Positions 34,887 through 42,679 are shown, counted from the first letter of the stretch. The stretch is DNA of 45,208 nt from Pseudomonas cichorii (GCF_003700275.1 NZ_RBRE01000038.1:1-45208), one strand, 5' to 3'. Notes: generated by a model from the letters alone, not told the origin. Program-made: numbers and translations.

Positions 34887-35345
34887 ATGAAGCAAAACCG
34901 AATCCGGCTGATCATGCCTGCCAGCGCTGCCGAGGCATTTGAGACCTTTCACAATCACACCGTGCGGATGCGCTGGGACACCTTGTTATCTTGTGCAGAA
35001 GTGGAGGGCGGTGGTAGCCATCCTTACACCGGTGCGATCACGTTCAATCAGGGGCGCGGCTGGAAACGCTTTTTCGCCATGCGCACCCGATTCGTGAATT
35101 ATCAGCCCGCCAGAGTAGCGGCCGCAGTTCTGGTCGAGCCTGCGGGCTGGTTCGACGCTTGGTCGGCCTCGATGCAGCATCGTGATATCGAGCATGGCCA
35201 GTCGGAGCTGATCTACAGCTTCAGAATTCAGTTGCGTCCGCGTTGGTTGGGACGAGTTTTTGATCCTCTGGCCAATCGATTGTTCGAGCACGAAACCCGG
35301 CAACGTTTTGCTGCGATGGCAGAGTACTTGCGATCCAGGGATTGA
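34887..35345 (+). CDS. SRPBCC (START-like) family protein
   Basis: A 152-residue protein with a helix-grip (polyketide cyclase/START-like) pattern: MPASAAEAFETFHNHTVRMRWDTL at the start, a central beta-sheet (WKRFFAMRTRFVNYQ), and a long C-terminal helix (FDPLANRLFEHETRQRFAAMAEYL). Such proteins bind small hydrophobic ligands. The frame starts at 34833, but 34887 gives the family-like N-terminus; the ribosome site is poor either way. It follows the NmrA-type gene by 146 bp and might share its promoter. Confidence 0.7.
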   Translation: MKQNRIRLIMPASAAEAFETFHNHTVRMRWDTLLSCAEVEGGGSHPYTGAITFNQGRGWKRFFAMRTRFVNYQPARVAAAVLVEPAGWFDAWSASMQHRDIEHGQSELIYSFRIQLRPRWLGRVFDPLANRLFEHETRQRFAAMAEYLRSRD

Positions 35346-35401
35346 TTGAGCCCGGCCGCCCGGCGGAGCTCCAGACAACAGATAAAAATGGGCCATCGGT
35401 A

Positions 35402-35421
35402 GGAGCGGATTCATCCGCGAA
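35402..35421 (+). repeat. REP unit
   Basis: An exact copy of the local REP consensus GGAGCGGATTCATCCGCGAA. It precedes a copy of the 65-nt repeat by 30 bases, as the unit at 37556 does at a similar distance. Confidence 0.85.
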
Positions 35422-35451
35422 GACACTAACCCCGTCTCCCCAAAACGCCAG

Positions 35452-35516
35452 CAACCGTTACTTAAGCTAACGAAAACCCCTTCAATGCAGGAGCTTTCCT
35501 GCGGCATTTGCCCTTT
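35452..35516 (+). repeat. REP-linked 65-nt repeat, copy 1
   Basis: Starts CAACCGTTACTTAAGCTAAC and contains the hairpin GCAGGA-GCTT-TCCTGC at about 35487-35502. It matches 37619-37683 over the first 25 bases except for one, and again around the hairpin. Its nature is unknown; it may be part of an extended REP-type element or a small RNA remnant. Confidence 0.6.
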
Positions 35517-35564
35517 CTTATGTATGAACTTTCCTAGAGAATCCCGACCGCTTGCGTGTGTCGA

Positions 35565-35763
35565 TTCGGGGATTTAGTGTGCTGCGTCGCTGCAAAATCA
35601 GCGGCCGGATTTAGCGATCCGAACCTTGCACTCGCAATAGCGTCATGCTGCCTCATGCCCTTCAGGTATGAGGTTGCTTCATGGCGGCTGTGCGTCGGAG
35701 ACCTTCGGGTCTGCCGGTGTGTGCGAGTGAAAGGCCGGTTCGCTAACCTTCGCACAGCTGCCA
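35565..35763 (+). ncRNA. Highly structured leader upstream of the BRO-N gene
   Basis: Several pairings are visible on the plus strand. A 13-bp stem joins 35682-35694 with 35751-35763 (one G-U) and encloses a UUCG-capped hairpin (35696-35716, eight pairs with one bulged G) and a GCGA/TCGC hairpin (35723-35743). Upstream, TTCGG/CCGAA (35565-35569 with 35619-35623) encloses CGCTG/CAGCG (35588-35603). It ends 62 bases before the BRO-N ATG. No open reading frame looks real here. I recall similar leaders ahead of other small pseudomonad genes, but cannot check that; whether it is a cis-regulatory RNA is inference. Confidence 0.55.
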
Positions 35764-35825
35764 CCCTTCATTCGTTTAGCGACGTCAGTCTGGTGGCTCT
35801 TGATTCATAAAGGAGCTTTCACTCG

Positions 35826-36365
35826 ATGGACCTTCCATACCCTTCACCTCCCTGTTCCGACCACTTCGAGCCGACCATCTTCATCCGTCACCACCGCATG
35901 CTGCGCGCTGTGATGCTGGATGCCCAGGTCTGGTTTCCCCTGGCTGATCTGGCTCGTCTGATGGGCAGACAACTGGACGAACGCGCCACGCTAAAACTCG
36001 ACGCCGATCAGCGCCGCACGGCCTGGCTATTGACCCACGGGCACTGGGAAAAATGCCTGATGATCAGTGAGTCAGGCGTCTTTGCGTTGTTGGTGCATCA
36101 CTATGTCCCGGAAAACCGTGCACTGCGCCGCTGGCTTGCTCAGGAAGTGCTGCCCGCTCTGGACACTCGAATGGCTGATACCAGCGATCAACCTCTGTTG
36201 TATCAGATGCGCTGGCAGGGCAATACCTTGAGCGCACTGCAATGGCACGGAGAGCTTTGGGTGAAATTGCGTGATTTGCCTGAACTGGTGCAGGTGCAAC
36301 CTGATGCGGCAAGAGAGCCCTGGTGGCGGCGGCTGGTAACGGGGCGTAAGTCGTTTACTGCCTGA
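35826..36365 (+). CDS. BRO-N domain protein (phage antirepressor-like)
   Basis: A 179-residue protein with a BRO family N-terminal domain (about residues 15-115): FIRHHRMLRAVMLDAQVWFPLADLARLMG, then LMISESGVFALLVHHYVPENRALRRWLAQEVLPAL (quoted in part, ending in the VLPALD motif typical of the domain). BRO-N domains bind DNA and are common in phage antirepressors, but no other phage gene is near. An AAAGGAGC ribosome site lies before the ATG. The C-terminal third lacks a recognised second domain. A host-adopted regulator behind a structured leader is the likely reading. Confidence 0.8.
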   Translation: MDLPYPSPPCSDHFEPTIFIRHHRMLRAVMLDAQVWFPLADLARLMGRQLDERATLKLDADQRRTAWLLTHGHWEKCLMISESGVFALLVHHYVPENRALRRWLAQEVLPALDTRMADTSDQPLLYQMRWQGNTLSALQWHGELWVKLRDLPELVQVQPDAAREPWWRRLVTGRKSFTA

Positions 36366-36697
36366 TGGTGGGCTATTGATCGTTTCTGGTTGGCAGAGGC
36401 GGGGGCGATCAATAGCGATCAAAGGGCAGGTGGTTTTTGGAGCCAATGAGCTGGCTAAAAATATGTTTTCGGAACGGAAACTTAGTTTGAAATACTCAGT
36501 CTGTATAGGTAGTGGCTTACCGCCATATATGTTTTTTAAACAGGCTGAAAACATTGTTCTATTTGTTTTTTCTTGATAAGGATTTTCGGCACGCTGAATA
36601 GTTACTTTTTCGCGTGTCCCCATATATTGATCGTACTCGTATATTCGAGTGTTTGATTACTTTGCTTGTCATCCCGATAATTCCGTAAGGAACTTGT
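36366..36697. other. 332-bp AT-rich intergenic region
   Basis: From about 36440 the base composition turns clearly AT-rich compared with the rest of the window, a sign of acquired or strongly promoter-like DNA. It contains the dyad ACTCGTATATTCGAGT (36635-36650), 48 bp before the next gene, as a possible operator. I see no supported gene. Confidence 0.55.
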
Positions 36698-37111
36698 ATG
36701 AAGCTCAAGGTCGTTCTGCTGGGTTCGATTCTGTTTGCCGCGCCTCTGTATCAAGCTTTTGCCGATAGTTGCAGAGCCAATATCATGGGTGGTTATGATT
36801 GCAGGTACGACAATGGCACAACTTCAACAAGCAGTTCAAACATCATGGGTGGGGAGAATGTGCGATACAGCGACGGTCGCAGCTCAACCAGCCGTGCGAA
36901 TATCATGGGTGGGCAGGATACCCAATACAGTGACGGTAGCCGCTCAACCAGCAGTTCAAACATCATGGGTGGGCAAAATACACAGTACAGCGATGGTCGT
37001 AGTTCAACCAGTCGTGCAAACATCATGGGTGGACAGGACACGCAATACAGTGACGGACGCAGATCAACCAGTCGCTCAAACATCATGGGCGGCCAGGATA
37101 CGAGTCACTAA
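36698..37111 (+). CDS. Secreted protein built of 20-residue NIMGG repeats
   Basis: A 137-residue protein with a signal peptide (residues 1-22, ending YQAFA before DSC). From Asn28 on it consists of five exact 20-residue units plus a half unit, each starting NIMGG and continuing in the pattern x-D-T-Q-Y-S-D-G-R-x-S-T-S-x-x; unit ends alternate between SSS and SRA. The regular length and Gly, Ser, Asn and Asp content suggest a beta-solenoid or extended surface structure. One cysteine pair lies before and in the first unit. I do not know the family. TAAGGA precedes the ATG. Function unknown; surface or periplasmic location is likely. Confidence 0.85.
   Translation: MKLKVVLLGSILFAAPLYQAFADSCRANIMGGYDCRYDNGTTSTSSSNIMGGENVRYSDGRSSTSRANIMGGQDTQYSDGSRSTSSSNIMGGQNTQYSDGRSSTSRANIMGGQDTQYSDGRRSTSRSNIMGGQDTSH
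36779..37108 (+). repeat. Five and a half tandem 60-bp repeats within the coding sequence
   Basis: Units start at 36779, 36839, 36899, 36959, 37019 and (partial) 37079, each opening with AA(T/C)ATCATGGG. The period is exactly 60 bp with no indels; units 2 and 4, and 3 and 5, are the most alike, hinting at growth by 120-bp duplication. Confidence 0.95.
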
Positions 37112-37298
37112 CAGGTTGATGAGTGTCGATGGTTGAATGGTTTCTCCTGGAAGGCAGACCTGCTTTCCAGGCGTTTCTCCATGATCGGTCAATAGTAACG
37201 GCCCGGGTGGTTGCTGCCGCCCATTGCAGGCTTCCTGTCTCGATCCATTGAGGTGCGAAGCTGCTATCATTCATGCGTTTACAGGCTGAGTAAAAACC

Positions 37299-37460
37299 AT
37301 GAATCGTCGTAAAAAAATCCAGCAGCTACTGAAGGCTCACGCCAAAAAGGCCAGCGCCAAATTGGCACCAAAAAACAAGCCCAAGTACATATGCAAGGCT
37401 GACCGATTGAAAATGGCTGCCGAAGCCAGCCAGGATTCAAACACTTCGATTGAGAGCTGA
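37299..37460 (+). CDS. DUF2986 family micro-protein
   Basis: A 53-residue, very basic protein starting MNRRKKIQQLLKAHAKKASA and continuing with APKNKPKYICKADRLKMA. The RRKKI start and the APKNKPKYIxKADR core are what I recognise as DUF2986, a family of small lysine-rich proteins of unknown function in gamma-proteobacteria. It stands alone, with 187 bp upstream and more than 900 bp downstream free of other clear genes. The basic character suggests RNA or ribosome contact, but that is a guess. Confidence 0.83.
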   Translation: MNRRKKIQQLLKAHAKKASAKLAPKNKPKYICKADRLKMAAEASQDSNTSIES

Positions 37461-37555
37461 ATTTACACTTGAGCTTTTTGACAGGCCAACCTCGACGGCC
37501 CGGACATTTAGCGAGGCGATATCGGATAGTACTGCTACGGCGAGAGCGCCGGGCA

Positions 37556-37575
37556 GGAGCGGATTCATCCGCGAA
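37556..37575 (+). repeat. REP unit
   Basis: An exact copy of GGAGCGGATTCATCCGCGAA, 96 bases after the DUF2986 stop and 43 bases before the second 65-nt repeat. Confidence 0.85.
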
Positions 37576-37618
37576 AGCATCCGTGCACATTACGAAGAAC
37601 CATCGTCAGAAGCGTGAA

Positions 37619-37683
37619 CAACCGTTACTTCAGCTAACGAAAATCCTGCGATTGCAGGACCTTTCCTGCAGTCATTGCCCCTT
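37619..37683 (+). repeat. REP-linked 65-nt repeat, copy 2
   Basis: Begins CAACCGTTACTTCAGCTAAC and includes the hairpin GCAGGA-CCTT-TCCTGC (about 37654-37669). Same orientation relative to its REP unit as copy 1. Confidence 0.6.
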
Positions 37684-38292
37684 AAAGGTTGGCTCCGCGC
37701 AAAAAAATCTGCCATGCCAACCGTCTCATTCATGAATATCGCGAGTCCGTCACCTGAATCGCCCTGAATCCACAATGCACTATTGGTTCGCTGAACAATA
37801 CGAAAACGGTGAGTATTCTTGACTACTCGTCTCATGTTGAGCAGCAGTTCCTGGCTCTTGCAACTGCTCTGCCTCGGCTGATTCGACCCCGAACTTCTTT
37901 GTCGTTGTGCCCAAGCGCTGGGCAGCGAACCTTGCAATGAGTGCGCCTTGGCGTATTCGATCTTGCGCTTGCCCCGTAGCAGCACACAGCCTTTGCCACA
38001 GTGCCTGTAGCGGCTTGGTCGTGCTGCAATCGGCCAGATAACGCTCCCGTTCAAAATGCTCCTTTCGCTTGCGTAAAAGCACCAATTTCTCCAAAGGATT
38101 ACTGGCGTTTGGGCTGAATTCTGCACGTCAGGAGCGCAATTGGGCGCTGTTGTTGTGCCCTTTTTTGCACTCTCTCAACGTCATTTTTTGCACTGTTTGC
38201 GCGCAGCCCATGTTGCTGCGCACTGGCGTGGGGCGGTCCATTCTGATGATTTGAAATTCGTTTTGAAAATCCTGTTCTGCCACTGATTTGCT

Positions 38293-38310
38293 GTGTTATG
38301 TTGATAACAC
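38293..38310. promoter_or_regulatory. Candidate operator upstream of the RpiR/ddp operon
   Basis: GTGTTATGTTGATAACAC is a perfect 7-bp inverted repeat with a 4-bp spacer, 69 bp upstream of the RpiR-family start. A partial half site (ATAACATTCTG) follows at 38333-38343. Good candidate for autoregulation by the RpiR protein. Confidence 0.6.
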
Positions 38311-38379
38311 TTGGCATGAAAATGATCGACAAATAACATTCTGTGTGTCGGACAGTGCTCAATAGGTGGGACTTTACAG

Positions 38380-39231
38380 ATGGAACAGGCAGGCTTTTTG
38401 AAGATGCTGGAAGAGAAGTTTGCGGATCTCACGCCGACTGGAAAGCGTATCGCCGGTTACCTGCTGGCCAATCCGCAGAAGTTGCCTTTTGAAACCGCCG
38501 ACAGCATTGCCCAGCAAACCGAAACGACGGGGATTTCAGTGGGGCGATTCCTGCGCTCGCTGGGCTATCGCAACATTGACGATGTGAAGAAAAGCCTGCT
38601 TGGCGATGATCGCAGCACTTGGGTGATCACTGACCGGTTGGGCGCTTTTCGTCAGGAAACAACCCACGGCGACACACTGGAACGTTCGATGAAGCGTGAA
38701 GTGGATGCCATACAGCGGGTATATGAGCTAGCACGCAGCGAAACCTTCGGCGCAATCGTGCACAACCTGTTTACCGCCGAGGCGGTTTTTATCGTGGGGA
38801 TACAGTCCACTCGCGGCATCCTCAATGCGTTCTTCAGCCACTTGGAATACATCCGCCCCAAGGTTTACTACGTCGACGGTTTGTCAGGGACGTACGCTGA
38901 ATCCTTGAACTCCGGTTTTGCAAAACCCTATGCCGTGATCGCCGACTTTCGCATGTACTCGACAGTGGCCAGAACTTTTTGTGACGTGGCTCATCAGCAA
39001 GGCTTGCCGTTGGCCTTGATCACCGATTTTCAATGCCCCTGGGCGCGGGATTACCCGTGTGACCTGTTGCAGCTTGACGCCGATGTTGGTCAGTTCTGGG
39101 ACTCTCTGGCGCCGTTGGCGTGTTTGCTCAACCTGTTGGTATCGGCGGTGGCTCAGAAGCATGGCGGCCATCTGGACGAACGATTGACCAGGAATCGTGA
39201 GTTGCAGGAATTATTTGGCCAGTTTGAATAA
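38380..39231 (+). CDS. RpiR/MurR-family transcriptional regulator with SIS domain
   Basis: A 283-residue regulator. Residues 1-80 are the RpiR helix-turn-helix domain (LTPTGKRIAGYLLANPQKLP, then SIAQQTETTGISVGRFLRSLG), and residues 120-270 the sugar-isomerase (SIS) domain, with FIVGIQSTRGILNAFFSHLEY. SIS regulators usually sense phosphosugars such as MurNAc-6-phosphate. Here it stands 39 bp upstream of ddpX and the ddp import genes, so it likely couples D-Ala-D-Ala uptake to cell-wall recycling. A perfect dyad lies 69 bp upstream of the start. Confidence 0.87.
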   Translation: MEQAGFLKMLEEKFADLTPTGKRIAGYLLANPQKLPFETADSIAQQTETTGISVGRFLRSLGYRNIDDVKKSLLGDDRSTWVITDRLGAFRQETTHGDTLERSMKREVDAIQRVYELARSETFGAIVHNLFTAEAVFIVGIQSTRGILNAFFSHLEYIRPKVYYVDGLSGTYAESLNSGFAKPYAVIADFRMYSTVARTFCDVAHQQGLPLALITDFQCPWARDYPCDLLQLDADVGQFWDSLAPLACLLNLLVSAVAQKHGGHLDERLTRNRELQELFGQFE

Positions 39232-39270
39232 CACGCTGTTGAATTTATAGGCCTGAGTTGGAGCTTTGAC

Positions 39271-39825
39271 GTGAACAACAATCCCCTCATCGACATCGAT
39301 GCGCGCAAGCTGGACGTCGAAATCGATCTGGTATACGCCGGCGCCGACAATCTGGCTGGGAAACAGATCTACCAGGATACGCGCTGTCGCCTGCACCGAG
39401 ACGCCGAGGTTTGCCTGAGTAAAGCCAGTCAGCTGGCGCGCCAGGCCGGGTTGCGGTTACGGGTTTTCGATGCCTACCGCCCACCTTATGCCCAGTACTT
39501 GCTGTGGGATGCGCTGCCAAATTCGGAGTATGTCCGCGACCCGAGTCTGGGCTCGCACCACAGCCGCGGCGTGGCTGTGGATGTCACCCTGGTAGACGCT
39601 GCCGGCAAGGCGCTGGACATGGGCACTGGGTTCGATGACATGCGTGAGCCGTCCCATCAGTTTTACCCGGATCTGCCGCACGCGGTTCAGCAGAACCGTT
39701 TGATGTTACTGGGAATAATGCTCGCTTCCGGTTTTACCTTTATCGACAGCGAATGGTGGCATTACGAATTGCCTGACGCTGAGGCGTACCCGCTGATCGA
39801 TGAGCCCGCGAGTGGGGGCCACTAA
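39271..39825 (+). CDS. ddpX: D-alanyl-D-alanine dipeptidase (VanX/DdpX family)
   Basis: A 184-residue zinc dipeptidase that cleaves D-Ala-D-Ala to D-alanine. The zinc and catalytic set is intact: Arg70 in FDAYRPP, His97 and Asp104 in SHHSRGVAVD, Glu161 and His164 in EWWHYE. It starts with GTG, with GGAGC 10 bases before. As in E. coli, it is the first gene of a ddpX-A-B-C-D-F operon, here preceded by an RpiR regulator. The absence of a signal peptide places it in the cytoplasm, so the dipeptide must be imported first. Confidence 0.92.
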   Translation: MNNNPLIDIDARKLDVEIDLVYAGADNLAGKQIYQDTRCRLHRDAEVCLSKASQLARQAGLRLRVFDAYRPPYAQYLLWDALPNSEYVRDPSLGSHHSRGVAVDVTLVDAAGKALDMGTGFDDMREPSHQFYPDLPHAVQQNRLMLLGIMLASGFTFIDSEWWHYELPDAEAYPLIDEPASGGH

Positions 39826-39998
39826 CAGCAGCACCGTGATAACTGACCGAGACGCCAATGAATCTCGGCTGATGACAAGCGAGCGCTGTTGTGATGACAG
39901 GCTCAGGAGTATCGATGCTTTCCAGCATCATTTCCACTGCCCGGTATAGCACCAATAACAAACCTGACGACGTCTACTTCGAGCATAAAGGAACCGGC

Positions 39999-41555
39999 AT
40001 GAAATCAATCGTTAAACCTCATCATCTGGCGATCGCTGTGTTTTTCAGTGCCATGGGTCTCGGTACCTGGCAATCGGCGCAGGCCGCTGTGGCGCAGGAT
40101 ACCCTGATGATCGGTAAACCATCTGATCCCCAGACGCTAGACCCTGCGGTGACTATCGACAACAACGACTGGGCCATTACCTACCCAGCGTATCAACGTC
40201 TAGTGACCTACAAGGTTGAAGACGGCAAGGGCAGCACCGAGGTGCAAGGCGAACTGGCCAGCGACTGGACAGTTTCGGCAGACAACCTCATTTGGGATTT
40301 CAAAATCAAGGCGGGCAACCTGTTTGACGATGGCACTGAAGTCAACGCCCAGGCGGTGAAGTTCTCGTTCGACCGGGTTATGAAGCTCAAACAAGGCCCT
40401 TCGGGCGCGTTTCCTGAGGACATGGCGGTCAGTGTGGTAGACCCGCTGACCGTCCGTTTCACCCTCAAGGCCCCCTATGCGCCATTTCTGTCGACGCTGG
40501 CACACAACGGCGCTGCCATCGTCAACCCGCTGGTGGCTAACAAGCCCGAAGGTGCTGAAACCTACCTGTCCACTCACACCGCAGGCTCCGGCGCTTTCAA
40601 GCTGGTGGACTGGCAGAAAGGCCAGAGCCTGACCCTGCAACAGAACTCCTATTACGCTGGGCCCAAGCCAGCCTTGAACAAGGTGGTGGTGAAAATCATC
40701 GGCGAAGCATCGGTACGTCGCCTGCAGCTTGAGCGCGGCGATCTGGATATCGTCGAGGACATGCCAGAAGACCAGCTCAAGGCACTGGCCAGGAAGCCGG
40801 GCATCGTGGTGGGCGACTACCCCTCGCTGCGCGTGACCATGCTCTATCTCAACACGCAGAAAGCACCTATGAGCAACCCGGATGCACGCCGGGCCATTAT
40901 CGAATCGATTGACTACAACGGCATTATCCAAGGCATTCTGGGGGGGAAGGCCAAGCCATTGAACGGCCCGATCCCGCAAGGTATGTGGGCCTATGACGAG
41001 AAGCTGCCAGCACTGAAGCAGGACTTGGCCAAAGCCAAGGCAGACTTGGCCAGGGTTTCGCCAAAAGTCAGCAACCTGACTTTCATGTACTCCGACAAGG
41101 ACCCCAACTGGGAGCCGATCGGCCTGACTCTGCAAGCTGGGCTGCAAACGTTGGGTGTGAACATGAAGATGGAAAAACTGGCCAACGCCAGCATGCGTGA
41201 ACGCTTGGGTTCCGGTGACTTTGACGTGGCGATCGGCTCATGGAGCCCGGATTTTGCGGACCCCTACATGTTCATGAACTTCTTCTTCGACTCCAAGCTC
41301 AAGGGCCTGGCGGGGAATCGGTCGATGTATGAGAACCCTGCAGTGGACGCGCTGATCCGCGAATCGGCAACCACCAATGACATGTCCAAACGTGTCGAGC
41401 TGTATCAGAAGGCACAGAAGATCGTGCTGGCTGACAGCGTCTACGCCTATCTCTACCAGAAAGCCTACACCTTGCCGATGAGCGAAAAGGTCAAGGGTTA
41501 TGTGTTCAATCCCATGCTTGAGCAAGTGTTCAACATCGGCACGATCACCAAGTAA
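39999..41555 (+). CDS. ddpA: D-Ala-D-Ala ABC transporter, periplasmic binding protein
   Basis: A 518-residue SBP_bac_5 (DppA/OppA-type) binding protein. The signal peptide spans about residues 1-29 (ending WQSAQA before AVA). The mature part begins DTLMIGKPSDPQTLDPAVT and keeps the family features DNLIWDFKIKAGNLFDDG and GAFPEDMAVSV. The upstream frame is open to 39891, but ATG 39999 has AAAGGA 6 bases before it and gives the normal secretion signal. It would deliver D-Ala-D-Ala, or a related cell-wall peptide, to the permease encoded next. A stable hairpin follows its stop. Confidence 0.9.
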   Translation: MKSIVKPHHLAIAVFFSAMGLGTWQSAQAAVAQDTLMIGKPSDPQTLDPAVTIDNNDWAITYPAYQRLVTYKVEDGKGSTEVQGELASDWTVSADNLIWDFKIKAGNLFDDGTEVNAQAVKFSFDRVMKLKQGPSGAFPEDMAVSVVDPLTVRFTLKAPYAPFLSTLAHNGAAIVNPLVANKPEGAETYLSTHTAGSGAFKLVDWQKGQSLTLQQNSYYAGPKPALNKVVVKIIGEASVRRLQLERGDLDIVEDMPEDQLKALARKPGIVVGDYPSLRVTMLYLNTQKAPMSNPDARRAIIESIDYNGIIQGILGGKAKPLNGPIPQGMWAYDEKLPALKQDLAKAKADLARVSPKVSNLTFMYSDKDPNWEPIGLTLQAGLQTLGVNMKMEKLANASMRERLGSGDFDVAIGSWSPDFADPYMFMNFFFDSKLKGLAGNRSMYENPAVDALIRESATTNDMSKRVELYQKAQKIVLADSVYAYLYQKAYTLPMSEKVKGYVFNPMLEQVFNIGTITK

Positions 41556-41570
41556 TACGTCGTAGCAAGG

Positions 41571-41600
41571 CACGCCCTCGCGGAGTTTTCCGAGGGCGTG
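41571..41600 (+). terminator. Hairpin between ddpA and ddpB
   Basis: CACGCCCTCG (41571-41580) pairs perfectly with CGAGGGCGTG (41591-41600) around a 10-base loop. Located 15 bases after the ddpA stop without a T run, it is typical of hairpins that protect the binding-protein mRNA and lower read-through to the permease genes. Confidence 0.7.
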
Positions 41601-41661
41601 GTAACGCCATGCCCGCGAAAAGTTTCGCTCTGCCCATTTACAGGTTTTACCGAGGTGCCTC

Positions 41662-42678
41662 ATGGCCTTCCTGAATATTTTGCGTAAACGCCTTGGCGGC
41701 CTCCTGCTGGTGGTGTTCGGGGTCTCACTGATCACCTTTTCGATTTCGCATCTAATCCCTGGCGACCCGGCCCGACTGATTGCTGGTGACCGAGCCACCG
41801 ATGCTATTGTCGAAAATATCCGCCATCAACTAGGGCTGGACCTGCCGTTGTATCAGCAGTACGGGCGTTACATGCTGGATCTGTTCCACGGCGACCTGGG
41901 CACTTCCATCCGTACCAGTCGCCCGGTACTGGAAGACTTGCAAGCGTTCTTCCCGGCTACCCTTGAGCTGGCCTTTGCCGCGCTGACGTTGTCGATTCTG
42001 GTAGGCGTGCCGCTGGGCGTGCTGTCGGCGGTGTATCACAACCGCTTCATCGACCAGGTGGCCAGAACGCTGGCAGTTACCGGTATCTCCACGCCGGCCT
42101 TCTGGCTTGGCCTCGGTCTGATCGTGCTGTTCTATGGTCACCTGAACTGGTTGCCTGGCAGCGGGCGGTTAGACGAGGGCCTGCAACCGCCACCGACCTA
42201 TACCGGGTTCTACCTCATCGACTCCCTGATCGCCGGAGACACCGCGCTGTTTTTCAATGCTCTCAAGCATTTGATCCTGCCGGCCATTACCTTGGGTTTC
42301 GTCAACCTGGGGGTGATCGCGCGGCAGATACGTTCGGCCATGCTCGACCAGCTCGGCGAGGACTATATCCGTACCGCCCGTGCCTACGGCCTGTCGAAGT
42401 GGACGGTGATCTTGCGTCATGCGCTACCCAATGCACTGATCCCGTCGATCACCGTTCTGGGGCTCACATTGGGTGACCTGCTTTACGGCGCCGTGCTCAC
42501 CGAAACCGTGTTTGCCTGGCCGGGCATGGGCGCGTACGTGGTCAAGTCGATTCAATCGCTGGATTTCCCCGCAGTCATGGGCTTCGCCATTCTGGTGTCG
42601 TTCATCTACGTACTGCTCAACATGACGATCGATCTGCTGTATCGCTTGATCGACCCCCGCATTGGCGAGGTCAACTGA
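41662..42678 (+). CDS. ddpB: ABC peptide transporter permease (DdpB/DppB-like)
   Basis: A 338-residue inner-membrane permease with about six helices. The N-terminal helix LGGLLLVVFGVSLITFSISH and the motif HLIPGDPARLIAG are typical of the DppB branch; the coupling EAA loop lies in QLGEDYIRTARAYGLSKWTV. A GAGGTG ribosome site precedes the ATG. It pairs with DdpC, whose ATG begins one base after its stop. Confidence 0.9.
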   Translation: MAFLNILRKRLGGLLLVVFGVSLITFSISHLIPGDPARLIAGDRATDAIVENIRHQLGLDLPLYQQYGRYMLDLFHGDLGTSIRTSRPVLEDLQAFFPATLELAFAALTLSILVGVPLGVLSAVYHNRFIDQVARTLAVTGISTPAFWLGLGLIVLFYGHLNWLPGSGRLDEGLQPPPTYTGFYLIDSLIAGDTALFFNALKHLILPAITLGFVNLGVIARQIRSAMLDQLGEDYIRTARAYGLSKWTVILRHALPNALIPSITVLGLTLGDLLYGAVLTETVFAWPGMGAYVVKSIQSLDFPAVMGFAILVSFIYVLLNMTIDLLYRLIDPRIGEVN

Positions 42679-42679
42679 C

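Larger units (their letters stand above)
35346..35564. other. Intergenic stretch with REP unit and 65-nt repeat
   Basis: No gene is supported here. It contains a REP unit at 35402-35421 and, 30 bases later, the first copy of a 65-nt repeat at 35452-35516. After the repeat the sequence runs into the structured leader of the BRO-N gene. Confidence 0.6.
37461..38379. other. 919-bp region without a convincing gene
   Basis: Contains a REP unit (37556-37575), the second 65-nt repeat (37619-37683) and, at the right end, the regulatory region of the RpiR gene. Two minus-strand frames (37590-38126 and 37780-38094, the latter from a TTG) are open, but neither has a family signature or a convincing start. 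Possibly a decayed gene; I cannot say of what. Confidence 0.5.

Noticed and set aside
35452..35516. Phage or integron attachment site
   Set aside because: The duplicated 65-mer is linked to REP units and the flanked DNA shows no integrase; nothing supports site-specific integration.
35826..36365. Prophage remnant
   Set aside because: A BRO-N domain alone is not enough; no integrase, structural, lysis gene or att-like duplication is visible next to it.
36779..37108. CRISPR-like regular repeat
   Set aside because: The 60-bp units are contiguous, without spacers, and keep one reading frame with a signal peptide in front.
37590..38126. Two overlapping minus-strand frames (178 and 104 codons) in the gene-poor region
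   Set aside because: No recognised domain, weak starts (one is TTG), and the 3' part runs through the 65-nt repeat. Left as a possible remnant.
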